A DNA stretch of 64,000 bases from Histoplasma ohiense (taxonomy: Eukaryota > Ascomycota > Eurotiomycetes > Onygenales > Ajellomycetaceae): assembly GCA_017607445.1 (NCBI GenBank), contig JAEVHH010000006.1, positions 1,302,001-1,366,000 on the forward strand, given 5' to 3'. Positions 35,480-46,402 of this stretch are shown piece by piece. The notes beneath the pieces are model-generated. The model was not told where the DNA came from, made no database searches, and worked only from the letters and a program-made list of their open reading frames with translations. Numbering within the stretch: position 1 is the first letter of the stretch; each line of letters begins with the position of its first letter. Made by a program: the position numbers and the translations under genes.

Positions 35480-38400
35480 TGAGCCTCACATCTGCATGCT
35501 GAAAGTGTCTGTGGTATCAGAAAAAGTTCTCATAAGAGGAGCAGAGTGTGAGTCAGTGATGAAGAGCATGCTATAATATGATGAGCTCTGAAGAAATCTT
35601 TATTTGATATTTCACAGTCAATCTGCTGAATCTTCAGCTCTGATATCAGTCAGAGAGTTTTTCACAGACTCTGCTTCATCACTCTCACTCTGTCTCTTGA
35701 CTGAGCTGCTTGACTACTGTGCAGATCTCACTGACTGTGGGCATGATCTTAAGTTTATAGACTAAAGCTGCAGTAGATGAGATTATTCACTTAGTTAGAC
35801 AGTCTGCTTTCTCATTGCTCTCTATTCTCATATGCTCAGAGACTCATTTCAGACTCACATTATGTTGTCTGAGGAGCTTGTGACAGCAGCTGTAGACTCA
35901 GTTTAAGAAGACTGTCACACTGTCTCATATACTTCAGATGACTGAGATGTTGTCAAGACAGAGTCAGATTCAAGAATTGATACTGTCATCTATGACACAG
36001 AGTAGAAGCTTCACCACACACTCTAATACACAGCAGACATCAACTGTCTCAGTGTTGAAGATATGTGATATAGAACTCAGTGCAGCTGAGAAGCTGATCA
36101 GCTGTTTGTTTCTCTGATAGACTATGAAGTTATAGTCAACTCATCTGCTGTTGTTAAGAATCTGTTCTGATTCATCTGAGAAAATATATAGATCTGTTGA
36201 AGATTGACTTCTTCATCATTTCTTAAATGTCTGAGCAGCACTTTTTTTGTCTACATTCTCTGTGAGATCTGTCTCACATTTCTCTGAATAGTGTGAAATG
36301 ATAAGTGTGAATCTATTGACTGCAGACAGCAGCACTCTCAATCTCTGAATCTTGATTTTTGAGTACTGCTGAGTTTCAGCTTCTCTTTCATATATGATCA
36401 TTGAGAGAGCTATTTGTGAAGTCAGTGGATATCTCTCATTCATCATCTGAAGCCTTGTTGTGAAATGCATTTTGATCTTCTTCAGAGCTATCATTGTTGA
36501 TGAGAGCTCAGCATCTCAGTATAGAGTTGTAATAGATGTTGTATGAAAAACTGAAAGAATTTCTCTGACTGCTATGATAAGTATCTTCTTGACTGTCTTC
36601 ACATATTATCTCAGATGAAAGCTGATCTTCTCACTTCTGCTCATGTGTCTTACTGACTGCATGCAGCTGCTGTATCAGATCTCTGTGTTATAGAGCAGCA
36701 AAAGAATCATGCAGATAGTGACTGTCTTTCACAGAGCATCTGCTGAAGACTCATCTCTGATCTTCTCTAGACTTCAGATATGCTGAGTCACAGCTTTTGT
36801 CTTCTTTATCTGAGCAGAGATGTATGATCTTCAGATGAGTCTTCTATCAAAGTGTATACTCAGTCAGCAGAATGCTGGCTTCTGTCCAGCTGAGACAGTG
36901 ACAGAGTGTATGATCAGATTCTCTGACACAATCACTGATGATACTTTCTTATGTCACTTTCTTGTGAAATGAATCATTTCAAATTTCTCTGATGTAAAGA
37001 TCATTTTGTTTGTCTCTTCTCATCTCAGAATACTCTGTATATCATGGCTGAGAAGAGTAGTATTGCTGTTAAGTGAGTGTATAGTCTGTCAAGTATTCAG
37101 ATCATCTGTATAGTCAAAGTACAATTTCAGATTCTGCCACAGCAGCTCTGTCAGATACAGAAGAAACAGTATTGATGACAGAGAAAATCTCTGTAATATA
37201 TCACATTGTATCTGATGTACTGCTGTGATGATCTTCTTCAGCTGAATCTGAGCTCTGCATTTGATGAGAAAGCTGTCAATGAGTTGTAGCAGCTTACACA
37301 GTCATCTCTGTTGTGTCATCTGCTGAAGCAGTCATCTGCACAGCACAGCATCAAAGACACTTTGTATATTCATTGTAATCATGAATATCTTCTTGTTTTG
37401 TGCAAAGACTGTCTTCATTTCATGAGTGAAAGCAGCTATCAGATTCATTGCTAATTGTCTGAGCAGCATCTCTTCATACTGCAAGCTGACTATATTATGA
37501 ATGAGTGTTGTGTACATCAGTTGTCTTGCAACAATGTGTTTCAGCCTCTTGAAGATTACTGAGAGAAGAATAATGAGTCTTCAGAAGTGGACTGAGCTTT
37601 TGTCTCTTTTATCTATCTTGAATATCATTGTCATCTCTGCCAGCTTTCAGATTTGTGAGAAGTGGCAGAGTTGAAGACAGCAGTTGTATAGCTGCTGTAT
37701 AAAAAAAGACATATACTGTCAGCATGTCTTGAGCAGCTGCACTGTGATTTCATCTGTGTCTGAAGAGATATTCTGTACTTCAATGATGTTGCACTCTATC
37801 TTCTTCATCTCAATCTAAGAATCTCAGAGCAGATTTCTCATGCTGCTTCAGTACTCATCATTCAATGAATTGTATTTCAGATCATTGACTGAGTTGTATT
37901 GCTTCAGAATGATTTGTTGAAGTGTCTCAGCTTTGACAGCTGTCTCTTCTATGATCTGATTCTCAATCATCAGAGAAAGTGCTCTGAGATTGAGTTTCAG
38001 CTCATGTCATACTATTATCTGATACAGATCTCTATCATCTCTGATTTCATTGATCATCTATTTTCAGTATACACACTTGATCTTGCATACTGTGTTCTTG
38101 AATCAATGCTTCACAGTCTCTGTCTGATGAGTGATGAGCTCTCAATGTACTCTTTAGCAGTCTGCTGTTCATCAGAGAGCTGTAGTCTGCTCTTGTTGCA
38201 CTGACTTGCTGACTATCTGAGCTGCAGTCAGAAGATTCTGAGTGAAGTGTTGAGTCAGATCATCAAGCTGTGCTGCATTCTCAACTCTATCTGAATAAGA
38301 TATGTTCATCATGAGATCTCTGATAAAATCTGCAAAGAGCTTCAGCTGAGAGTCTGTGATTTTGATCTGAGCTCTGCTCTGCTGTGTCTGAGATGTTGTC

Positions 38401-39250
38401 AGCAGTATAGTAATTATAGACTGATGATCTGAGCTGCAGTGTAAATCTTGACACACTGAAGTGAAAGCAAAGATTACATTGAAGAAGATGAGATCAATCA
38501 TATAATCTACTGCATGAGTTGAAATATCTATCTCTTCTACAAAGTTCATTCTGTGTTCACTGATTCACTGAACAAGCTCCCCTCCTCAGTGCAGATTCAC
38601 TGTCTCTGATTCAAAAATATCATATTATACATTGAAATTCTCATCTACTAGACAGCAGACTGATGAGCTCAAATTGATCAGATAGTTCATAACTGTGTCT
38701 GTCTCAGACTGTCTGTACACATTGAGAATATGACAATCATTGACACTGATTCACAGCAGATCTCTGCTTTGCACAGATCAGTGTTACTGTGCTCTTATCT
38801 TTGAACTCTTGTATATGTATATCATGATTCAGAGCCTCTTCTCCTCTCACTGCTTCAGATTAGTGTCATCTCAGCAGTCTATAAATGCAAAGCATTTATA
38901 TGCTGAGTGATTAGAAGTCTTGATGTCAGAGTGTGTGTAAGACTTCTGTATACAGATCACTTCACAGCTCTGCTTGAAGATAAGCTGTAGAGCTGCTGTG
39001 TGACAGAGAGCTGCTCTGACTGTATTTGCTTAAAAGATCTACAGAGAATGATTTTTCTGCTGATTGTTTCTGCAGTGCCAGCCATGTTGCTGATGTTGAT
39101 ATCTTAGTATAAGAAGTCACTTGATGAGCTGCTGTCAAAGTCCATCTGTGGAATGAGATTGAAGAATCTCAGATTTGTTGTCTGCATGCTGAGACTAGAT
39201 TGTTCTTTGACTGCTTGACTATACTGTCACTCTGCTGTGTGGGCTGAGCA
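35480..39250 (-). pseudogene. LINE C2 ORF2: endonuclease, RT, RNase H
   Basis: Endonuclease is at about 38820-38170, with the catalytic SDH in SSDHQSI at about 38419-38440. An RT segment with MNIQSVFDAVLCR (a former TLDIQGAFDAV motif, Asp to Asn) is at 37332-37400. Catalytic FDYTDDL is at 37097-37115. RNase H is at about 36080-35770, with the EEAD part altered. Compared with LINE C1 many stops are at different sites, so both copies decayed after insertion. Confidence 0.78.
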
Positions 39251-39269
39251 TCATCTGATGTGAATCATC

Positions 39270-40837
39270 TGTCAGATAGTGTTCTCTTCACTAATGAAGC
39301 TCTGAGTAGTCATCCACTTGCAGAGTGCTAGCTCAGTGAGCTGTGTTGACTGAGTTGATTGAGTGAATGATGTAGATATCATCACTGCAATCATTGATGC
39401 TGACTGTGCTGATGATGATTGTCACTTCTGAGCATCTCTGTGACATCTGTCATCAAGACAGTGAACAGCTGCTAGCTTTTTTTGAGTTAGACATCTGAGA
39501 ATGTCATTCACACATCTGAGTGTGGCAGAGCAGTGCTGATGCTCAGCTGAGTAGAATTGACAGTAGTTGATATATTATGATGCTCTCTTACACTTCACAT
39601 CTGTTGATCTCTTGTGCTGATTTGTGGGCTTGCTGCAGTTGAAGCATCTCATCAGTCATGCACACTTTGATGAATGACAGTATCTCTGATATTCTGAGTC
39701 ATGTCTCACTGTCAGTGATCTTTTCTCAATGAGTTTGGCTCTCTCACTGACATTGAAGAGTGAGAAGCTTTTCACTGAGATGAGAAAGAAGACAATTCAT
39801 ATAATCTTCTCTGTCTTGAGATTCACTCTATATTGTGAGGGTTGACAGCTCACTGATTTTATCTTTGTCTGAGTCAGAATCTCTTTCTCAATCATTTTAT
39901 CTGTGGAGATTCTTGTTCTTTCTCAGTTCTGAACAAATTTCAGAACTTCTGAGACAGTATAATTGTACCACCACTCTGATAGCTGAATCTCTGTGATGTC
40001 AAGAACTTTACAGAGAGTAGTCACTGTCTTCTCAGTGATCAGAGCATTGTATATACTTCTGTTGCTTGATGTGATTGCTCAATCTGTTCTGATGAGCTTC
40101 ATCTTCAGCATATTAGCCACATTCTCCATCCTCTGAATGTTTGCAACAATTGTCTGCTGTATAGTATATGACTGCAGCTGAGCAATTCATTTCTCTGACT
40201 GAAGAGTGATGAGAACTTGTGAGTTCTTCTGCTGCTTTATGTCTTCTGTGAAGCTTCTTGACTGACTGATGTTCTTGAGCTGCAGATCAGCTTCATTAGC
40301 TCTGTCAGCTGAGAAAGCTGCAGTTTTGACAGAGATAGCTTCAGAGAGAACAGAATTTTTCCTCTTCTGTGTAATACTCATTCAGATAGTTGACTCTCTC
40401 ACAGTTGTCTTCACTGAATTTGACTGTGGATGAGTGTCTGAGACAGTACTCTCTCTCAGAGTTGATGCTGCACTCAGATCTGCTGTCATATATGCAATGA
40501 ATCTTTCACAGAAGACTTGAACAAAGTTCTGACTGACTGACTGTTTCTTCTTCTCAACTCAGCTGTTCAGAATCTTTATCAATCTGATGAGAGTCTTCTG
40601 CTGCAGATTCTGTTACTGTTGAGTCTTCTTAAACTGCTTCTGTAGCTGAGAGATGGCTGTGGAAATGCTGTCACTGACTTCTTTGAGAACTGAAGAAGAT
40701 ATTGTAACAGTCTTTCTCTGTCTCTTATCAGTCTTTTCAGTAACAAAATTGATCAGTGACTTCAGCTTCAGTGATCTGATGTAGACTGTGTCAATGTTCT
40801 TGAGTGAACAGGAGGGCATTGAGAGCTCCATGATCAC
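39270..40837 (-). pseudogene. LINE C2 ORF1 (CCHC zinc knuckles)
   Basis: Start taken as the ATG at 40835-40837. KFVTEKTDKRQRKTVTISSSV-like N-terminus and coiled coil (ISQLQKQFKKTQQ) at 40613-40760. The segment 40187-40381 is open. The zinc-knuckle region is at about 39530-39710 with several Cys changed. The match to LINE C1 ORF1 extends over its whole length. Confidence 0.78.
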
Positions 40838-40998
40838 TCAATCTGTGCAGTACACACATGTAGAGTAATCACAGAGGATGTGTGATGATGTTGAATGAGT
40901 TGAAGGGTTAAAATTATACAAAAAACAGTTAGAAAATGGAAAAATTCAAATGTACCTCTACATTCGTGGGTAGTTGTAAGGATGCACTCCACAGTGGA

Positions 40999-41303
40999 GT
41001 GTGGAGTGGAAGAACATTAAGAGATACATGTAAGAATCATTAGAAGCTACACAAGCATGAAATATGAGGCAGAGAAATCATTGAGAGCTATGCAGAAGAA
41101 TTGTTAGAGACTATATGAGTGCAGAACACAGAGCAGAAGAATATAAAAAGCTATGCAGAAGAATTGTTAGAGACTATACAAGCACAGAGCATGGAGTGGA
41201 AGAACATCGAGGGTTACACAAGATCACAATGACCAGAAACAAGTGGATGCAGAAGGGGAGTTGATTGCATAAGTTAATTACTAATGAGTGCTAACCCGTC
41301 ACA
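40999..41303 (-). repeat. 5' LTR of B3, remaining part
   Basis: Continues from 34279 after the LINE; ends GCTAACCCGTCACA. It keeps a CpG (CCCGTC). Confidence 0.9.
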
Positions 41304-41308
41304 CTTTC

Positions 41309-41736
41309 ACTCCATGCTCTGTGCTTGTGTAGTTTCTAACAATTCTTTCACATAGCTCTTAACATTCTTCCACTCCATGCTCTGTGCTTATATAGTCTCT
41401 AACAATTCTTCTGTATAGCTTCTAATGTTCTTCTGCTCTGTGTTCTGCACTTGTGTAGTCTCTAACAATTCTTTTATATAGCTTTCAATGATTCTTCTGT
41501 TCCATGCTCCACACTTGTGTAGTTTCTAACAATTTTTATACATATCTCTTAATGTTCTTCTGCTTCACACTTCACTGTGGAGTGACTTCTGATATTCTTC
41601 CACTCTGAACTTTTCTCTATAAGAACCCTCTTCATATGACCTTTTCTTCTGATTTCTTTTCTCTTTCTTTCCTTAATCAATTTGTAATCTGTAATTAGGA
41701 TAGTACCAAATCATTAATCAAAGTACGCCCGTTATA
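41309..41736 (+). repeat. 3' LTR of B2, remaining part
   Basis: Continues from 28633 across the CTTTC duplicate; ends CGCCCGTTATA (CA changed to TA). 106 plus 428 bases gives 534, the full LTR length. Confidence 0.88.
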
Positions 41737-41741
41737 TGTAT

Positions 41742-44291
41742 ATGTTATGAATTATACAAATGAACAGTGACCTTCTTTGAATTAGTGAATGCTCTGAGTA
41801 CATTTCAGAAATACATTAACTGGGCTCTATGAGATCTGCTCAATAAGATCATCTCAGCATATATGAATGATATCTTGATCTTCACTGATAGATTGCTCAC
41901 TCAGCACTGTAAGTATGTATAATAAATGCTTGATCATCTACAAAAAGCTGGACTGTAAGTGGACATTGATAAATGTGACTTTGAAATCAAGTCTACAACC
42001 TATCTAGAATTCATCATTGAAGTTGAAAAAGATGTATGTCTGGATTCTAAGAAGATGGAAGCAATCCTCAACTGAGAGACATCAGTCTCAGTAAAAGAGA
42101 CTAGAAGCTTTCTAGAATTCATCAACTTCTATCAAAGATTCATCAAAGACTTCTCCAATATCATACAATCACTGACAGATCTGACTTAGAAAGATGCTGT
42201 ATTTCAATGAACTGATAAAGCAGACACAGTATTCAAAAAGCTGAAATGTATATTCACAAACACTTCAATGCTACAATCATTCAATTCAGATAAGCATACA
42301 ATTCTTGAAACAGATGTCTTGAGTTATGTAGTAGATGAGACACTAATATAATATGATAACAAAGATATTCTATAATCTTGTATCTTTATCTTAAAAAAGA
42401 TGTCACTCACTGAATACAACTATGAGATCTACAACAAGAAGCTTTTAGTGATCATATAATGTTTTGAAGAATGAGAGTTCAAACTTATGAGTGTTGAGAG
42501 ATTTGAGATTGTCACTGATTATAAGAATCTAGAGTACTTCACAATCACTTGTAAGCTTATTGAGAGATATATGTGTTGATAATTGTTTCTTAGCTGTTTT
42601 TCATTCACAATTTGTTATTGATCTGAAGTAGAGAACACTCTTGCAGATGCTCTGTCTCATTGAGAACAAGATATATCATTTGATGACTTAAATGACAGAT
42701 GAAAACACTGAGAGTATTGATTAATTGACTCTGTAATCATAAGAAGTTCTACACAATCAGATGAACTGTGTGTACATGTTAATCAGTTCCAAGCTCAGAA
42801 ACTCTCACTTGAAGAACAATGAAAGCTAGCAGCAGAAGCAGATGAATTCTGATAACAAGTTATCAAAGCTGTATAAAGCAGAGCATCTCAATTCCTCACA
42901 GATGTATACTCAAGAACAGATATCTCAGCATATTCAATTGATGACAACAATTGCTTACACTTTTGAGATAGATGATGAGTCCTCAATTCAGAATCTCTAT
43001 AAACACAGATCATACAAGAAATTCATAACTCATCAATAATCAGACACTCAGAACATAAAATCATGTACAATATCATCACTCAAAAATTCTACTGATCAGA
43101 TATATCAAAAAATATATGCTGGTTTGTATGCAACTGTGATCACTGTGGCTCAGTGATGATATGATGTGAATGCTGAAAAGAGATACTGAAGCTTCTATCT
43201 GTCTCTGACTGAACTTGATGTGATATAGCTATTGATTTTGCAGTTTTCTTATCTGAAAGTGGAGATTCTATGAATATTCTAGTCATTGTTGACTGATTCA
43301 GCAAGAGTGTAATACTACAGCTCTGTGATAAAATGAATGTTGAAGTAGTTGCAGATGTCTTTGTCAGAAGTCTGTTGTATTGTATATATAATCTATCTTC
43401 ATTCATTGTGTCAGATAGAGACAGTCAATTCATCAGTGCACTCTGAGTCTGTATATGTCAATTATTAAGAATTGAATGAAAGTTATCAACAGTGTATCAC
43501 TCAGAGACTGATGAAGCTACTGAGAGAATGATATAAATAATAAAGAACATTCTCTCTAAGTTCTGCAATTATACACAAGAGAACTGAAGCAATCTTCTGT
43601 CACATACTGAGATTGCAATTAATGATTGAGATTCTGCTACAACAGATGTAAGCTTATTCTTTCTTCTATATAAATACAACTTAGAGATTCTGAACTTCTC
43701 TGAGACTCTCTGAGAAACTGCATACATCTGCAGTCTCATACAGACAGCAGAGAATATCATGAGTAAGCTGAAGAAAGTCTGTGAATAAGCAGAAGCTTCA
43801 ATGATCAGTACTCAGCAAGATTATAAAAATCAAATGAACACTAGAAGAAGTTCTATAACTTGATATCATATAGAAGACAAAGTCTGACTGAATCTCAAGA
43901 ACATAAGAATGAATCATCTCTTGTGTATACTAGATTACTGTTATATCAAGTATACAGTGAAGAAAGTGCTAGACACACATAATTATCAACTCAACACTCT
44001 GTCTGACATTCATGATATCTTTCATACAAACATGCTCCAACCCACAGCTGAGAATTCATTTCTCTCACAGAGAATCTTCAATTGACAGTCATCTGTCATT
44101 GTAGAAAAAGACAATAAACTCAAATGGGAAATTGAAACAATTCTTGACAATAGAATCAACTGCCATCATCATAAATATCTCATCAAATGGATAGAATATA
44201 ATTATTCAATCTGGGAACTCATGTCTGTCTTGAAGGACATCATCATTCTCAACATCTACAAGTTCTCACTCACTCTGATAGAGAGGGATAA
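41742..44291 (+). pseudogene. B1 pol, 3' part (RT palm to chromodomain) and polypurine tract
   Basis: Continues the RT cut at 22966. YMNDIL (from YMDDIL) is at about 41857-41875. RNase H is at about 42220-42660, with TDVLSYVV in place of TDASDYVV. The integrase zinc finger is at about 43030-43140. The core has AIDFAVF at about 43225 and SDRDSQFIS at about 43410. The chromodomain is at about 44115-44275 (NKLKWEIETILDNR, YLIKWIEYNYSIWEL). The polypurine tract is GATAGAGAGGGATAA at 44277-44291. Joining both parts gives a body of about 4.66 kb. Confidence 0.85.
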
Positions 44292-44750
44292 TGTGATGAG
44301 TTAGCATCTGTTAGTAATTAACTTATGCAATCAACTCTTCTTCTGCATCTGTTTGTTTCTGACTGTTGTGATTTTGTATAACTCTCAATGTTCTTCTGCT
44401 CTGTGCTCTGTGCTTATATAGTTTCTAATGATTCTTCTGTGTAGTTTCTAACATTCTCTCACTTCATATTTCATACTCATATAGTCTTTAATGATTCTTT
44501 TATATAGTCTTCAATGATTTTTTCACTTCATGCTCTGCACTTGTATAGTTTCTAACAATTCTTCTGTGTAGCTCTCAATGATTCTCTCACTTCATGCTTC
44601 ACACTTGTGTAGTTTCTAACAATTCTTTCATATAGCTCTTAACATTCTTTCACTTCACACTTCACTGTGAAGCAGCTTCTGATATTTTTTCACTCTGAAT
44701 TTCCCTCTATAAGAACCCTTTTCATATGATCTTTTCTTCTGATTTCTTTT
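44292..44750 (+). repeat. 3' LTR of B1, first 459 bases
   Basis: TGTGATGAGTTAGCATCTG ... GATTTCTTTT. Cut by the family A composite, with CTTTT (44746-44750) duplicated at 52656-52660. The remaining 76 bases are 52661-52736, total 535. Confidence 0.9.
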
Positions 44751-45028
44751 TGTAATGCACTCGTTTATTATTTCCTTATTATCTTCGCTTATTCTTACCT
44801 CTTTCCATTATACTCTCGCTACCACTATTTCTATATGTATATATATATCAATGTATGTATTTCGCACATCTTCTTTCTCTTTCTTTTCTTCCTTAGTGAT
44901 TAGCTACACTACACTACACTACACTACATTACACTACTATATTACACTCTACAATATATTACTATTATCTTCACTACACTATAAACTATCTTCTACTGTT
45001 ACTCTTCACACTGTCACTACACCTCACA
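44751..45028 (+). repeat. LTR 1 of A3
   Basis: 278 bases, TGTAATGCACTCG ... ACACCTCACA. A TATA-rich stretch at 44836-44852 lies about 45-55 bases upstream of AGTGATTAG (44895-44903), the proposed transcript start and self-primer. Confidence 0.93.
44836..44903 (+). promoter_or_regulatory. Family A LTR promoter and putative transcript start
   Basis: TATATGTATATATATAT, then about 43 bases to AGTGATTAG. The start is inferred from complementarity with CTAATCACT at 45033-45041, just after the LTR. Confidence 0.4.
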
Positions 45029-45075
45029 GTTTCTAATCACTCAATCTTTGAGAGACAGTCTGTTGAGTAATAGTC

Positions 45076-45540
45076 ATGGCCTCTACCTGCAGCATCCGCC
45101 ATACTCGTGCTACCGCCGAACCTGAAGCAACAAACACCATATTGGATGGAACAATTCCGGCCACCCGAAATACGCTAGAAGCGCATCCGAACCACGGTAG
45201 AGATGCAACTAGCATGAATGGTAACCACAATAACACCACCAGTATTCTCAGACCACTGGAAGCCACACTACAAGCACCCAACACCTTAGTGAAAAGTGCT
45301 GTGACTACTGTCAGTGGGAGACATAGTCGGGTACCACTTTGGCAATTAGAACTTTGAGATCCCAGCATGAGTGGTCACTCTCCTTGAAGAGATGTGGAAA
45401 AGTTTCAAGGCCAAAGCATGAAAGAATTTGAAAACTTTGTTACAGCTGCTATCACTTTCCATGCCAGTGATCTTGATTACTACAACGAACACAACCATTG
45501 AAAGATCATCGAAGCCGTTACTCATTTTGATGGTCAAGTT
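45076..45540 (+). pseudogene. Gag fragment of a deletion derivative, CpG-rich
   Basis: Starts ATGGCCTCTACCTGCAGC (MASTCS). It lacks the Glu/Ser-rich segment (MEENHKTH ... QQCDTLLQEL) that 46403-46894 encodes, then continues through LDGTIPATRNTLEAHPNHGR and NFVTAAITFHASDLDYYNEHNH. At about 45540 it joins directly to 3' leader sequence (AAGAGAAGAGAAATC), so most of gag and all of pol are deleted. About 11 CpG occur in 45061-45360, far more than in homologous copies, so this is among the least decayed family A sequence here. TGA codons at 45356 and 45498 still break it. Confidence 0.82.
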
Positions 45541-45790
45541 AAAAGAGAAGAGAAATCTTCAAGGGGAAAGAAATTCTTTTTGCTTCTTTGCACACAACCC
45601 CTAGCAACCAAAGAATCCACCAATTACACCTCATTAGGAAATCGATAACAACGCGTATACAAGCTATCTAGGGGACGCGATCGATATACTGCTATCAACA
45701 AGCGGAACTTACAATACGGGAATCCAATTATCTACTAGCAAGCAATCTATACAATCGCTGAGGGCAGCTCTTATAAAAAAGAGGGGCAAT
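45541..45790 (+). other. 3' leader and polypurine tract of the deletion derivative
   Basis: Matches 6531-6786 and 59655-59909. It keeps CpG in CAACGCGTATAC and GGGGACGCGATCGATA. It ends AAAAAAGAGGGGCAAT before the LTR at 45791. Confidence 0.8.
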
Positions 45791-46068
45791 TGTAATGCAC
45801 TCATTTATTATTTCCTTATTATCTTTGCTTATTCTTACCTCTTTCCATTATACTCTCGCTACTGCTATTTCTATATGTATATATATATCAATGTATGTAT
45901 TTCGCACATCTTCTTTCTCTTTCTTTTCTTCCTTAGTGATTAGCTACACTACACTACACTACACTACATTACACTACTATATTACACTCTACAATATATT
46001 ACTATTATCTCCACTACGCTATAAACTATCTTCTACTGTTACTCTTCACACTGTCACTACACCTCACA
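45791..46068 (+). repeat. LTR 2 of A3
   Basis: 278 bases, preceded by the polypurine tract, so it is a 3' LTR by context. It is followed by GTTTCTAAT (46069-46077), the first nine bases that normally follow a 5' LTR, and then by another LTR. Confidence 0.92.
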
Positions 46069-46077
46069 GTTTCTAAT

Positions 46078-46355
46078 TGTAATGCACTCATTTATTATTT
46101 CCTTATTATCTTCGCTTATTCTTACCTCTTTCCATTATACTCTCGCTACCGCTATTTCTATATGTATATATATATCAATGTATGTATTTCGCACATCTTC
46201 TTTCTCTTTCTTTTCTTCCTTAGCAATTAGCTACACTACACTACACTACACTACATTACACTACTATATTACACTCTACAATATATTACTATTATCTCTG
46301 CTATGTTATAAACTATCTTCTACTGTTACTCTTCACACTGTTACTACACCTCACA
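46078..46355 (+). repeat. LTR 3 of A3 (5' LTR of the long gag-pol unit)
   Basis: 278 bases. AGCAATTAG at 46222-46230 pairs, allowing for CpG decay, with CTAATCACT after the LTR (46360-46368). Confidence 0.92.
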
Positions 46356-46368
46356 GTTTCTAATCACT
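46356..46368 (+). promoter_or_regulatory. Family A putative self-priming site
   Basis: GTTTCTAATCACT directly after the LTR. Its reverse complement AGTGATTAGAAAC matches LTR sequence AGTGATTAGCTAC (44895-44907) at 11 of 13 bases. No tRNA-like TGG start is seen. Same site at 45029-45041 and 53029-53041. Confidence 0.45.
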
Positions 46369-46402
46369 CAATCTTTGAGAGACAGTCCATTGAGTAATAG
46401 TC

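Larger units (their letters stand above)
34280..40984 (-). mobile_element. LINE C2 (second full-length Tad-like LINE)
   Basis: 6705 bases, minus strand. It is flanked by perfect 14-base duplicates CACTCCACAGTGGA (34266-34279 and 40985-40998). It has the same ends as LINE C1: the 5' end at 40984 reads CATCCTTACAACTACCCACG, and the (CAAA)n tail is at 34280-34298. It has the same domain order as C1 and similar but independent stop codons. Confidence 0.92.
28634..41303 (-). mobile_element. Family B chromovirus B3, antisense (full length, interrupted)
   Basis: On the minus strand. The 5' LTR is at the right (34114-34279 plus 40999-41303), the body is 29105-34113, and the 3' LTR is at the left (28634-29104). 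Both LTRs are 471 bases, against 534 in B1 and B2. The TSD is CTTTC. Length without the LINE is about 5.95 kb. LINE C2 sits in its 5' LTR. Confidence 0.92.
22967..41736 (+). mobile_element. Family B chromovirus B2 (full length, interrupted)
   Basis: Complete element of about 6.1 kb once the insertion is removed. It has a 5' LTR 22967-23500, a body 23501-28527 and a 3' LTR split into 28528-28633 and 41309-41736. The TSD is TGTAT (22962-22966 and 41737-41741). Removing it restores continuous B1 RT sequence. Its 3' LTR carries B3. Coding parts contain numerous TGA and some TAA stops. Confidence 0.92.

Noticed and set aside
44836..44852. TATATGTATATATATAT as a microsatellite of interest
   Set aside because: It is part of every family A LTR and better read as the promoter region.
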